DNA of 44,114 bases from Peptococcaceae bacterium (GTDB taxonomy: Bacteria > Bacillota > DSM-521 > Neomoorellales > Neomoorellaceae). The stretch spans positions 1 through 44,114 of the forward strand of contig DOLC01000049.1 of assembly GCA_003509545.1 (NCBI GenBank). The letters run 5' to 3'. The notes beneath the pieces were generated by a model. That model saw only the letters and a program-made list of their open reading frames with translations, ran no database searches and was not told the origin of the DNA. Both the position numbers and the translations under genes were made by a program. Below, piece by piece: positions 33,077 through 40,621 of this stretch. Position 1 is the stretch's first letter; every line of letters starts with the position of its first letter.

Positions 33077-33118
33077 AAAGAATACAGTATTATTAATTAC
33101 AGTATTAATTAATTCTTT
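33077..33118. repeat. AT-rich island with tandem TACAGTATTA repeats and inverted ends
   Basis: TACAGTATTA occurs at 33083-33092 and 33098-33107 (15-bp period), and AAAGAAT (33077-33083) is inverted at 33112-33118. It sits between two divergent sigma-H-like promoters, a sensible place for a regulator binding site. Confidence 0.4.
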
Positions 33119-33131
33119 CTAGCCCCGGTCA

Positions 33132-33160
33132 GCAGGATTTTGCATTTCTGTGGCGAATTA
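33132..33160 (+). promoter_or_regulatory. sigma-H-like promoter of the nucleoside importer operon
   Basis: GCAGGATTT (33132-33140), 11 bp, and GGCGAATTA (33152-33160) match the sigma-H consensus fully. The predicted start near 33167 leaves about 39 nt before the riboswitch. Confidence 0.7.
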
Positions 33161-33205
33161 TACAATTACCTCAACACACAGACAACATAATAGGAGTAAC
33201 GCCGG

Positions 33206-33314
33206 CTTCGTATAACCCCGGTAATTGGTCCGGGGGTCTCTACCAGTTGACCGGAATCACCTGACTACGAAGGAAACCCTTCGTATGCAGGTGAGCAGGC
33301 AATCTGGTTTTTTT
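33206..33314 (+). promoter_or_regulatory. second guanine-class purine riboswitch with overlapping terminator (predicted ON switch)
   Basis: P1 is CTTCGT/ACGAAG (33206-33211 with 33267-33272), P2 CCCCGG/CCGGGG (33216-33221 with 33230-33235), followed by the core GTCTCTACC. The specificity base is C (33265). P3 has a T-C mismatch and L3 is one base shorter than usual (CCGGAA). The terminator pairs ACCAG (33242-33246) with CTGGT (33304-33308), CACCTG with CAGGTG, and TACGAAGG with CCTTCGTA, ending in seven T. It consumes P1 and P3, so ligand should favour read-through. Confidence 0.88.
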
Positions 33315-33340
33315 GTGGTCTGGACGGCTGGGGTAGAACA

Positions 33341-33411
33341 GAAGTATATAATCCTTGCGAGGGACACCTAGTGGAGGGGGTGAGGGCAAGCGCAAAGGAT
33401 TATTATACTTC
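33341..33411 (+). other. long imperfect stem in the importer leader, downstream of the riboswitch
   Basis: The segment 33341-33359 pairs with 33391-33411 (19 bp with two single-base bulges). It encloses a purine-rich loop containing GTGGAGGGGGTGAGG. No T-run follows, so it is not a terminator. It may be an RNA stability element or a second regulatory layer. Confidence 0.5.
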
Positions 33412-33508
33412 GGAACTGAGAGCGGGTGAAAGGCGAAAGGCAACAATAAATAAACGGCAGGAGGTGAAGGCCGGAGCCTTTAGGGCGGTTCCGGCGGAAA
33501 GAGCATGA
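33380..33508 (+). CDS. possible short upstream reading frame overlapping the importer lipoprotein start
   Basis: A 42-codon frame starts at GTG 33380, just after GGAGGGG, and stops at TGA 33506-33508, overlapping the ATG of the lipoprotein gene (ATGA). The product would be hydrophilic and basic, with no known motif. The Shine-Dalgarno spacing is very short, so it may be chance. If translated it could couple leader and gene translation, since the lipoprotein itself has a weak binding site. Confidence 0.2.
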   Translation: MRASAKDYYTSELRAGERRKATINKRQEVKAGAFRAVPAERA

Positions 33509-34617
33509 AGAAAGCCCCTCGTATTTTAATGATAGGCGTGATCCTGGTCCTTGCTTTGGGGTTGCTGGCCGGCTGCGGCGGCCAGAGCCCAGCTTCCGAT
33601 AGCGAACAGAAACAAGAGGATAAGATGAAAGTAGGGTTTGTATACGTAGGTCCTGTTGGCGACGCCGGCTGGACTTGGGCTCATGACCAAGGGCGCCAGT
33701 ACTTGGAAAAGCAACTGCCCTGGGTAGTAACTTCCTACATTGAAAATGTCCCCGAGGGACCTGATGCGGAACGGGTATTGACCCAGCTGGCCGAAGAGGG
33801 GCACAAGGTAATTTTTGCCACCAGCTTCGGTTACATGGACTACGTAATTAAAGTGGCCGAGAAATACCCGGACGTGGTCTTCATGCACTGCTCCGGCTAC
33901 AAAACGGCGCCCAATGCCGGCACCTACTTCGGCGCCATGGAGGAGCCCCGCTATCTCTCGGGCATGGTAGCCGGCAAGATGACCAAGAGCAACATTTTGG
34001 GTTACGTGGCGGCCCACCCGATTCCGGAGGTCATCCGGGGTATCAACGCCTTTACCCTGGGGGCCCGTTCGGTGAACCCGGATGTGAAAGTGAAGGTAGT
34101 CTGGACCAACACCTGGTACGATCCGGCTGCCGAAAAACAGGCGGCCCTTAGCCTCTTGGATGCGGGCGCCGATGTAATTGCCCAGCACCAGGACACCCCC
34201 GGTCCCCAGCAGGCGGCTCAAGAGAGGGGTAAGTATGCCATCGGGTATAACTGCGACATGCGCCAGTTTGCTCCCAGTGCTTCCTTAACGGCTCCGATAT
34301 GGAACTGGGGTCCCTACTACGTCCAGACCGTGGAAGCCGTGAAGAACGGCACCTGGCAGCCCGAGCAGTATTACGGGACCATGAAGGACGGTATAGTGGA
34401 TCTGGCTCCCTTCAACGATGTAGTGCCCCAGGAAGTCCGGGACCTGGTAGAACAGAAGAAGCAGGAGATTATAGAAGGCACTTTCTACGTCTTCCAGGGC
34501 CCCATTAAGGATCAAAAGGGCCAGATCCGGGTGCCCGAGGGCGGCAAGATGAGCCACGAAGAAGTCCTGGGCGTCGACTGGTTTGTGGAAGGCGTGGAGG
34601 GAGACATCCCCAAATAA
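33505..34617 (+). CDS. BMP-family substrate-binding lipoprotein (nucleoside/purine ABC importer)
   Basis: This 370-residue protein begins with a lipoprotein signal peptide (MKKAPRILM, hydrophobic core, LLAGC with Cys24). A Bmp/TmpC-type periplasmic-binding fold (KVGFVYVGPVGDAGWTWAHDQG) follows. Family members bind nucleosides or, in some bacteria, purine-type compounds. It is the first gene of a four-gene importer unit controlled by a guanine-class riboswitch, which supports a purine ligand. The start has only a weak GGAAAG site, whereas a strong AGGAGGTGA at 33459-33467 has no start codon at normal distance. Confidence 0.92.
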   Translation: MKKAPRILMIGVILVLALGLLAGCGGQSPASDSEQKQEDKMKVGFVYVGPVGDAGWTWAHDQGRQYLEKQLPWVVTSYIENVPEGPDAERVLTQLAEEGHKVIFATSFGYMDYVIKVAEKYPDVVFMHCSGYKTAPNAGTYFGAMEEPRYLSGMVAGKMTKSNILGYVAAHPIPEVIRGINAFTLGARSVNPDVKVKVVWTNTWYDPAAEKQAALSLLDAGADVIAQHQDTPGPQQAAQERGKYAIGYNCDMRQFAPSASLTAPIWNWGPYYVQTVEAVKNGTWQPEQYYGTMKDGIVDLAPFNDVVPQEVRDLVEQKKQEIIEGTFYVFQGPIKDQKGQIRVPEGGKMSHEEVLGVDWFVEGVEGDIPK

Positions 34618-34641
34618 GAGGCGAGAAGACTATCGTAGGAG

Positions 34642-34670
34642 AGGCCGTGGGAGAAATCCTACGGCCTTTA
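34642..34670 (+). terminator. GAAA-tetraloop hairpin between lipoprotein and ATPase genes
   Basis: An 11-bp stem (34642-34652 with 34657-34667, one G-U pair) capped by GAAA, followed by TTTA. The weak T tail suggests partial termination or 3'-end protection, which would give more binding protein than transporter. Confidence 0.55.
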
Positions 34671-34802
34671 AAGTACATTTTGATTTAAGTATCATATTAT
34701 AAAATATCCAAAATTTAATTGTAGATTACCAGGGAAGCGGCAGGAATCCACGTACCCGTAGCGAATTTTAGCCTTCGGATTCTAAAAGCGGGAGGCTTCG
34801 GA

Positions 34803-36320
34803 ATGTCAGCACCTCTTGTGGAGATGCGGGGCATCCGGAAGGTTTTCCCCGGCGTGGTGGCCAACGACAATGTAAACCTGACGGTGCGGGCCGGAGAAAT
34901 CCACGCCCTTTTAGGGGAAAACGGTGCCGGGAAGAGCACCTTGATGAGCATTCTAACCGGCCTTTACCGGCCGGATGCAGGCGAAATTTACATCGAGGGG
35001 CGGAAGGTCAATTTTCGTTCGCCCCGCGACGCCATTGAGGCGGGCATCGGCATGGTTCACCAGCATTTCCGCCTGGTGTCTCCCTTTACCGTAACGGAGA
35101 ACGTAGCCCTGGGATTAAAAGGGGGTCTCAGGCTTAATCTGAACAGGCTGGCCGTGGAGATAGCCGAGGTATCCAGGAAATACGGCTTGCAGGTAGACCC
35201 CCAGGCCCGGATATGGCAGCTTTCCGTGGGCGAACAGCAGCGGGTGGAAATTATTAAGCTCTTATACCGCAAGGCCCGAGTTCTTATCCTTGATGAGCCC
35301 ACGGCAGTTTTGACCCCCCAGGAGGCCAGGGACTTATACAGCACCCTAAAGAAAATGGCTGCGGAAGGCTGTGCAGTGATCTTTATTACCCATAAACTGC
35401 AGGAGGTTATGGAAGCCGCCGATTCCATCACCATTTTGCGGGGCGGTAAAACAGTGGCTACGGTAAAGAAAGAAGAAACCGATGAAAAAGAACTGGCACG
35501 GATGATGGTGGGGCGCGACGTGATTTGGCAGGGGGAGAAACCGAAGAGGTCCCCTGGAGATACGGTTTTACAGATCAAAGGCTTAAGAGCCTTGAACGAC
35601 AAGGGACTACCGGCTCTAAAGGGTATAGAGCTGTCCGTGGCGTCCGGGGAGATCTTGGGTATCGCCGGTGTGGCCGGGAACGGGCAGAGGGAACTGGTGG
35701 AAGTGATTGCCGGGCTACGGCCTTGCCTGGAAGGAACCGTTACCGTAGGCGGCGAGAACCTGGGGCAGTGCGATCCCTGCCGCGTTATACAATGCGGCGT
35801 GGGCTTTGTTCCCGAGGACCGCCTAGGCATGGGCTTGGTGCCGAATTTAGGAGCGGTGGATAACCTGCTGCTGAAAGAATACCGGGATCCTCGTTGGGGC
35901 AGGGTGTTGATGGACCGTAGAGCTGCGCGCCGGTGGGCCTACGAGCTGGTGGAGCGCTTCCAGGTGAAAATGGCCGGGCTGGACGCTCCCGTTAAACTGA
36001 TGTCCGGCGGCAATCTGCAGCGTCTCCTCCTGGCCCGGGAAATCTCCGGCCACCCGCGCCTCCTATTGGCCGTGTATCCGAGCCGCGGTTTGGATGTAGG
36101 GGCTACTGAAACAGTCCACCGCCTCCTCTTAGAGCAGAGGGCGGCAGGGACCGCCATTCTCTTAATATCTGAAGACCTGGAAGAGCTATTCCGCTTGGCC
36201 GACCGTATTGCCGTTATGTATGAAGGCGAGATTATGGGAGTGGTACCCACCGAAGAGGCCGACCTTGAAGATATAGGCTTGATGATGGCGGGAGCCAAGA
36301 AAATGGAGGTGAGTGCATGA
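34803..36320 (+). CDS. ABC transporter ATPase with two nucleotide-binding domains (NupO/YufO-like)
   Basis: This 505-residue protein has two ABC domains. The first has Walker A GENGAGKST, signature LSVGEQQR and Walker B VLILDEPTAVL. The second (from about residue 250) has a degenerate Walker A (GVAGNGQRE), LMSGGNLQR and a weak Walker B (LLLAVYPSRGLD), as is usual for sugar/nucleoside-type ATPases of this group. It powers the importer formed with the two permeases. ATG 34803 follows GGGAGG, and its stop overlaps the next gene by ATGA. Confidence 0.93.
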   Translation: MSAPLVEMRGIRKVFPGVVANDNVNLTVRAGEIHALLGENGAGKSTLMSILTGLYRPDAGEIYIEGRKVNFRSPRDAIEAGIGMVHQHFRLVSPFTVTENVALGLKGGLRLNLNRLAVEIAEVSRKYGLQVDPQARIWQLSVGEQQRVEIIKLLYRKARVLILDEPTAVLTPQEARDLYSTLKKMAAEGCAVIFITHKLQEVMEAADSITILRGGKTVATVKKEETDEKELARMMVGRDVIWQGEKPKRSPGDTVLQIKGLRALNDKGLPALKGIELSVASGEILGIAGVAGNGQRELVEVIAGLRPCLEGTVTVGGENLGQCDPCRVIQCGVGFVPEDRLGMGLVPNLGAVDNLLLKEYRDPRWGRVLMDRRAARRWAYELVERFQVKMAGLDAPVKLMSGGNLQRLLLAREISGHPRLLLAVYPSRGLDVGATETVHRLLLEQRAAGTAILLISEDLEELFRLADRIAVMYEGEIMGVVPTEEADLEDIGLMMAGAKKMEVSA

Positions 36321-37387
36321 CCTGGATTGGGTGGGAAAAGCGGTTGCAACCCTCTCCGTGGATGGCCGTGGTGGTGCCCGTCCTTTCCGTCGTCTTAGCC
36401 CTGGGACTGGGAGCAATCTTCCTGGCGGCCACTGGCTTTGATCCTTGGAAGGTTTATTTGAGTATGCTGAAGGGCGCAACCGGCTCTAAATACGGAATCT
36501 CCGAAACCGTAGTCAAAGCCATACCCTTGATGATCGCCAGCCTCGGTGTTTCGGTGGCCTTCCGCATGCTCCTGTGGAATATCGGCGCCGAGGGGCAGTT
36601 CTACATGGGCGCCTTCGGCGCCACTTGGGTGGCCCTCACCTTTCCCCACTGGCCGGCCTATGTTATGCTACCGGCGATGTTTATCGTAGGCTGCGTGTTG
36701 GGCGGTCTGTGGGCCGTGGTAGCGGCCATACCCAGGGCCAGATGGGGAGTGAACGAGGTAATTACCACCTTGATGCTCAATTATGTGGCCATTCTGTGGG
36801 TAGACTACCTGGTCTACGGTCCCTGGAAGGATCCCCAGGGGTATAATTTTCCCCTCACCGCTCCTTTCACCGAGGCGGCCACCCTGGCCACCATACCGGG
36901 GACCCGGGTGCATTTAGGTTTACTGTTTGCCTTGACGGCCGCAGTTCTTCTAACCCTTATTCTCTGGCGCACGCGCTGGGGTTATGAAATACGGGTCATC
37001 GGTGAAAGTGTAAAGGCGGCCCGCTATGCGGGGATGAATATAGAGAGGAACATTATCCTGGTAATGTTCCTGAGCGGCGCCCTGGCGGGCTTGGCCGGCA
37101 TGAGCGAAGTGTCTGGCGTTACCCACCGCCTCCAGCACGGTATATCTCCCGGTTACGGGTACACGGCCATTATCATTGCCTGGCTGGCCAAACTTCATCC
37201 GGCTACCGTGATTTTGGTTTCCTTCCTGTTTGCCGGACTTATCGTTGGCGGTTACAGCGTACAAACTATGGGAGTGCCGGCGGCCACGGTTTCCATGCTT
37301 CAGGGAGCCATCCTCTTTTTTGTGCTGGGCGGCGAGATTTTGACCCGCTACCGACTGCACTTCGGCCGCAAGGAGGTGGCGAGATAA
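36317..37387 (+). CDS. ABC transporter permease (NupP/YufP-like)
   Basis: This 356-residue integral membrane permease of the branched-chain/ribose type has about eight to ten helices. Conserved parts are LLWNIGAEGQFYMGAFGA, WGVNEVITTLMLNYVA and the C-terminal loop GESVKAARYAGMN, which contacts the ATPase. It overlaps the ATPase gene (ATGA at 36317) and is followed 4 bp later by a second permease. With it, it forms the membrane channel of the nucleoside/purine importer. Confidence 0.92.
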   Translation: MTWIGWEKRLQPSPWMAVVVPVLSVVLALGLGAIFLAATGFDPWKVYLSMLKGATGSKYGISETVVKAIPLMIASLGVSVAFRMLLWNIGAEGQFYMGAFGATWVALTFPHWPAYVMLPAMFIVGCVLGGLWAVVAAIPRARWGVNEVITTLMLNYVAILWVDYLVYGPWKDPQGYNFPLTAPFTEAATLATIPGTRVHLGLLFALTAAVLLTLILWRTRWGYEIRVIGESVKAARYAGMNIERNIILVMFLSGALAGLAGMSEVSGVTHRLQHGISPGYGYTAIIIAWLAKLHPATVILVSFLFAGLIVGGYSVQTMGVPAATVSMLQGAILFFVLGGEILTRYRLHFGRKEVAR

Positions 37388-37391
37388 ACTT

Positions 37392-38327
37392 ATGGAAAAC
37401 TCCGTATGGGTAGCGGCGCTGGCAGCAGCAATTATCGCCGGAACCCCCATACTCTACGCTGCCGTTGGTGAAATTATAGCCGAGAGAGCAGGGGTCTTAA
37501 ACCTGGGGGTCGAGGGCATGATGCTGGTGGGCGCGGTAACCGGCTTTATGGCCGCTGCAAACACTGCTAATCCTTGGTTGGGTTTCGTAGTGGCCATGTT
37601 GGCCTCCGGGGCAATGGCCGCCGTGTTTGCTTTTTTGACCGTCACCTTGCGTTCCAATCAGGTGGTAACGGGCCTGGCCCTGACCCTTTTTGGCACCGGT
37701 TTAAGCGGTTTCATGGGCAAACCCTATGTAGGAGTTGCCCTGCCGGTTACCTTCAAACCGGTGGCTGTTCCCGGCCTCTCCGAGATACCTGTCCTGGGCC
37801 CGATTTTTTTCCGCAACGATCCTCTGGTTTACATCACCTATATCCTCGTCCCCTTGGCTTGGTACTACTTATACCATACCAGACCGGGACTTAACTTGAG
37901 GGCCGTGGGTGAAAACCCCGGAGCGGCCGACGCTTTAGGGGTCAACGTTTTTGCCGTGCGCTATCTGCACGTTATTATCGGCGGCATGCTGGCCGGCGCC
38001 GGCGGTGCGTATCTTTCCCTGGCCTATGCCCCCAGCTGGTTGGAGAACATGACCGCCGGAAGGGGATGGATAGCCGTGGCCCTGGTCATCTTTGCCGTCT
38101 GGAATCCCCTGCGGGCCCTTCTAGGAGCGTATCTCTTCGGAGGCGTCGATTCCTTGGTCTATACCCTCCAGGCGGCTACCAGCATCTCCATCCCGTCTTT
38201 CTTCTTAAAAATGTTGCCCTATATCCTCACAATAATAGTATTGGTCCTTGCCACCCGTCAGACGGTGGTCAAGCATATCGGCGCTCCCGGTGCCCTTTCC
38301 ATTCCCTACGACCGGGAAGAGCGATAG
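37392..38327 (+). CDS. ABC transporter permease (NupQ/YufQ-like)
   Basis: This 311-residue permease has about eight to nine helices. GEIIAERAGVLNLGVEGMMLVGA near the N-terminus and the coupling loop AVGENPGAADALGVNV are characteristic of the second permease of BMP-type importers. ATG 37392 follows AAGGAGGTGGCG inside the end of the preceding gene. It is the last gene of the importer operon, which ends at the terminator at 38446. Confidence 0.92.
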   Translation: MENSVWVAALAAAIIAGTPILYAAVGEIIAERAGVLNLGVEGMMLVGAVTGFMAAANTANPWLGFVVAMLASGAMAAVFAFLTVTLRSNQVVTGLALTLFGTGLSGFMGKPYVGVALPVTFKPVAVPGLSEIPVLGPIFFRNDPLVYITYILVPLAWYYLYHTRPGLNLRAVGENPGAADALGVNVFAVRYLHVIIGGMLAGAGGAYLSLAYAPSWLENMTAGRGWIAVALVIFAVWNPLRALLGAYLFGGVDSLVYTLQAATSISIPSFFLKMLPYILTIIVLVLATRQTVVKHIGAPGALSIPYDREER

Positions 38328-38445
38328 ACCCCGGTTCCCCGGCTCGGGTGTTGCGTATCGATTACCTTCTAAACCGAAGGCATATGCTTTTCCCGGCCGG
38401 ACCCTTGAGAAGAGAGCGGCCGGGGGTAGCCTGCCCTCCATAGAC

Positions 38446-38470
38446 ATCCCGGCGAAGGCCGGGATTTTTT
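38446..38470 (+). terminator. intrinsic terminator of the importer operon
   Basis: ATCCCGGC (38446-38453), loop GAAG, GCCGGGAT (38458-38465), with six T from 38465. A second hairpin, CCCGGCCG/CGGCCGGG (38392-38399 with 38417-38424), precedes it. The rest of 38328-38648 holds the ridA promoter and no gene. Confidence 0.88.
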
Positions 38471-38555
38471 CCTGCTTTTGCTCCTCGTTCCCCGTCCTTT
38501 CGTCGCTGGGGAGTAAAATCAATTAACAAGGGTTACAGTAATATTGCAATAAGCA

Positions 38556-38584
38556 GCAGGAAGATTTGGACGGGCGTCGAATAC
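38556..38584 (+). promoter_or_regulatory. sigma-H-like promoter of ridA
   Basis: GCAGGAAGA (38556-38564, one mismatch), 11 bp, and GTCGAATAC (38576-38584, one mismatch at the last base). TTTGGAC (38565-38571) and GTCCAAA (38599-38605) form an inverted repeat that overlaps it and may be an operator. A TATAAT at 38619-38624 is a possible second, sigma-A start. Confidence 0.55.
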
Positions 38585-38648
38585 CTGCAACATTAATGGT
38601 CCAAAACTGCCCGTAAAGTATAATACCAAGATGGATGGGGGTTCTAAG

Positions 38649-39041
38649 ATGGCAAAGACGGTCATTACTACCGACCAGGCACCGGCTGCTATAGGGCCTT
38701 ATTCCCAAGGAATCAAAGTGGGAAATCTGATTTTTACTTCGGGGCAAATTCCCCTCGACCCGGCCACCGGGCAGATAGTTGACGGAGGGGTGGCCGAACA
38801 GGCGGCAAGGGTGATGGAGAACCTGAAAGCCGTTCTGGCCGCAGCAGGGGCCGGGCTGGAGCATGTGGTCAAAACAACGGTTTACATCAAAGATATGAAG
38901 GACTTCGGCGTCGTCAATGAGGTTTACGGCCGTTATTTTACTGAGGAACCGCCGGCCCGTTCCTGCGTGGAAGTAGCCCGGCTGCCCAAGGATGTCCTCC
39001 TGGAGATAGAGGCCATAGCGGTGGTCCCGGAAAATCGTTAG
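38649..39041 (+). CDS. ridA: RidA family reactive imine deaminase
   Basis: This 130-residue protein of the YjgF/YER057c/UK114 family speeds hydrolysis of 2-aminoacrylate and similar imines made by PLP eliminases. The family hallmarks GPYSQGIKVGN, FTSGQIPLDP, the catalytic arginine in PARSCVEVARLPKD and EIEAIAV are intact. The frame is open from ATG 38631, but the ATG at 38649 gives the usual N-terminus and follows GGGGGT. Two fold-type-II PLP enzymes in operon I are plausible sources of its substrate, and the shared sigma-H-like promoter supports a link. Confidence 0.94.
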   Translation: MAKTVITTDQAPAAIGPYSQGIKVGNLIFTSGQIPLDPATGQIVDGGVAEQAARVMENLKAVLAAAGAGLEHVVKTTVYIKDMKDFGVVNEVYGRYFTEEPPARSCVEVARLPKDVLLEIEAIAVVPENR

Positions 39042-39045
39042 AACA

Positions 39046-39126
39046 GGCACCCCGCCGCTCCGGGGCTTTGGGGCGCGGTGTCCTTCCGGAGCCGGCCCGG
39101 TGGGGTGCCGCCTGGCGGTCTTTTTA
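39046..39126 (+). terminator. probable terminator of ridA
   Basis: GGCACCCC (39046-39053) pairs with GGGGTGCC (39102-39109), enclosing further GC-rich stems, and is followed after 11 nt by TCTTTTTATA. A second GC-rich palindromic stretch (39127-39160) follows. The remaining sequence up to 39382 has a TATAAT (39338-39343) that may drive sbcD, and no gene. Confidence 0.5.
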
Positions 39127-39382
39127 TACCCCCCGGGCCGGGAACCACCGGCCGGGCCCAACAAAGGGTAGTGTCCCGAGGGGAAAAACGCTGCCGCGCT
39201 TCTTGTTTAACGGTGGCCCTTAAGGAGCGTTCCAAGTATTTTTTCTCTCCGGAGACTAAAAGATATCTCCTTCCTGCGCCCAGGGCTCCGGGTAGGGTGC
39301 TGACTTCCTGCCGGTGGGCTCCCCGTTCAAGGTATTGTATAATTAATTAGCTGAGAATTCGGGATAAAGGGGTTGAAATCCC

Positions 39383-40621
39383 TTGCGCATATTGCATACT
39401 TCCGACTGGCACCTGGGACGCACCCTGGAGGGCAGATCCCGCCTCGAAGAGCAGGCCGAATTCATAGATGAGCTGTGCGACCTGGTGGCGGCCGAGGGCA
39501 TCCATCTCATCGTCATAGCGGGGGATATTTTCGACGCTTATAACCCGCCGGCCGAGGCCGAAAACCTGTTTTTCGAGGCCCTGGAGCGCCTGTCAGGCGG
39601 CGGGAAAAGGGCGGTTGTAGCCATCGCCGGCAACCACGACAGCCCGGAGCGCCTGCGGGCGTCCAATCCCCTGGCCTTGCCCCACGGTATTTGCCTGGTG
39701 GGTTATCCCTTAGAGGAGCTTCCCGCGGGACGGGGAAGGGGCGGAGTGGAAAGGGTGGCCTGCGGGCCGGGGTGGCTGGAGCTGAAAATTCCCGGCTGTG
39801 AAGAGCATGTCGTGGTGGGCTGCCTGGCGTATCCTTCGGAGGCGCGCCTTAATGAGGCGCTGACCAGGGTATTGGATGATAACCGGTTGCAGCAGGCCTA
39901 TTCCGAACGGGTGAGGGGTATCCTCCAGGGGGTGGCGGCCCGGTTCCGCTCTGATACGGTCAACCTGGTGGTAAGCCACCTATATATGGCCGGCGGGAGG
40001 GAAGCCGAATCTGAACGCCCCATCCAGCTGGGGGGAGCCCTGGCGGTGGACGCCCGGGCCTTGCCCGCCAGCGCCCATTACGTGGCCCTGGGTCACCTTC
40101 ACCGGCCCCAGGGGGTAGAGGCCGCACCGGTGCCCTGTCGTTATGCCGGCTCGCCCCTGGCCTACAGCTTTTCTGAAACAGACCAGCCCAAGGAAGTGGT
40201 CATCGTCGAGGCCCGCCCGGGCGCGGAGGCCTCTGTCAGCCGCGTTCCCCTGGGTTGCGGCCGGCCCTTAAAAACCTGGCGGGCTTCCAGCCTGGAGGAG
40301 TTCTGGACCTGGTGCCGGGACCGGGAGAACCTTCGTTGCTGGGTGGATTTAGAAATAAAGGCCACCGAGCCCCTGCTTCCCCAGGAGGTGGCCGAGATTC
40401 GGGGGAGGCATCCGGGGGTGGTCAATATCCGGGTCGTCCTGCCGGAAGGGGAGGAAAGGGTGTCCGGTTTCCGGCGAGAAGGGTTGCCCATTAAGGAACA
40501 GTTTCGCCTATTCGCCGCCCGGCAGCTGGGGTACGACCCCCCTGCCGAGCTGGTGGACCTTTTCTTGGAACTTTTGGACCTTAACGGCGGCCCGGCGGGA
40601 GAAGGGCGGGAAGACGCGTGA
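39383..40621 (+). CDS. sbcD: exonuclease subunit SbcD (Mre11 family)
   Basis: This 412-residue calcineurin-like phosphoesterase is the nuclease half of SbcCD, which opens hairpins and trims DNA ends. It shows HTSDWHLGRT, AGDIFDAYNPP, AIAGNHDSPERL, VSHLYMAGG and ALGHLHRPQ, the metal-binding motifs I-V of Mre11 nucleases, plus the C-terminal capping domain. It starts at TTG 39383, 9 nt after AAAGGGG. Its stop overlaps the sbcC start (GTGA). Confidence 0.95.
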   Translation: MRILHTSDWHLGRTLEGRSRLEEQAEFIDELCDLVAAEGIHLIVIAGDIFDAYNPPAEAENLFFEALERLSGGGKRAVVAIAGNHDSPERLRASNPLALPHGICLVGYPLEELPAGRGRGGVERVACGPGWLELKIPGCEEHVVVGCLAYPSEARLNEALTRVLDDNRLQQAYSERVRGILQGVAARFRSDTVNLVVSHLYMAGGREAESERPIQLGGALAVDARALPASAHYVALGHLHRPQGVEAAPVPCRYAGSPLAYSFSETDQPKEVVIVEARPGAEASVSRVPLGCGRPLKTWRASSLEEFWTWCRDRENLRCWVDLEIKATEPLLPQEVAEIRGRHPGVVNIRVVLPEGEERVSGFRREGLPIKEQFRLFAARQLGYDPPAELVDLFLELLDLNGGPAGEGREDA

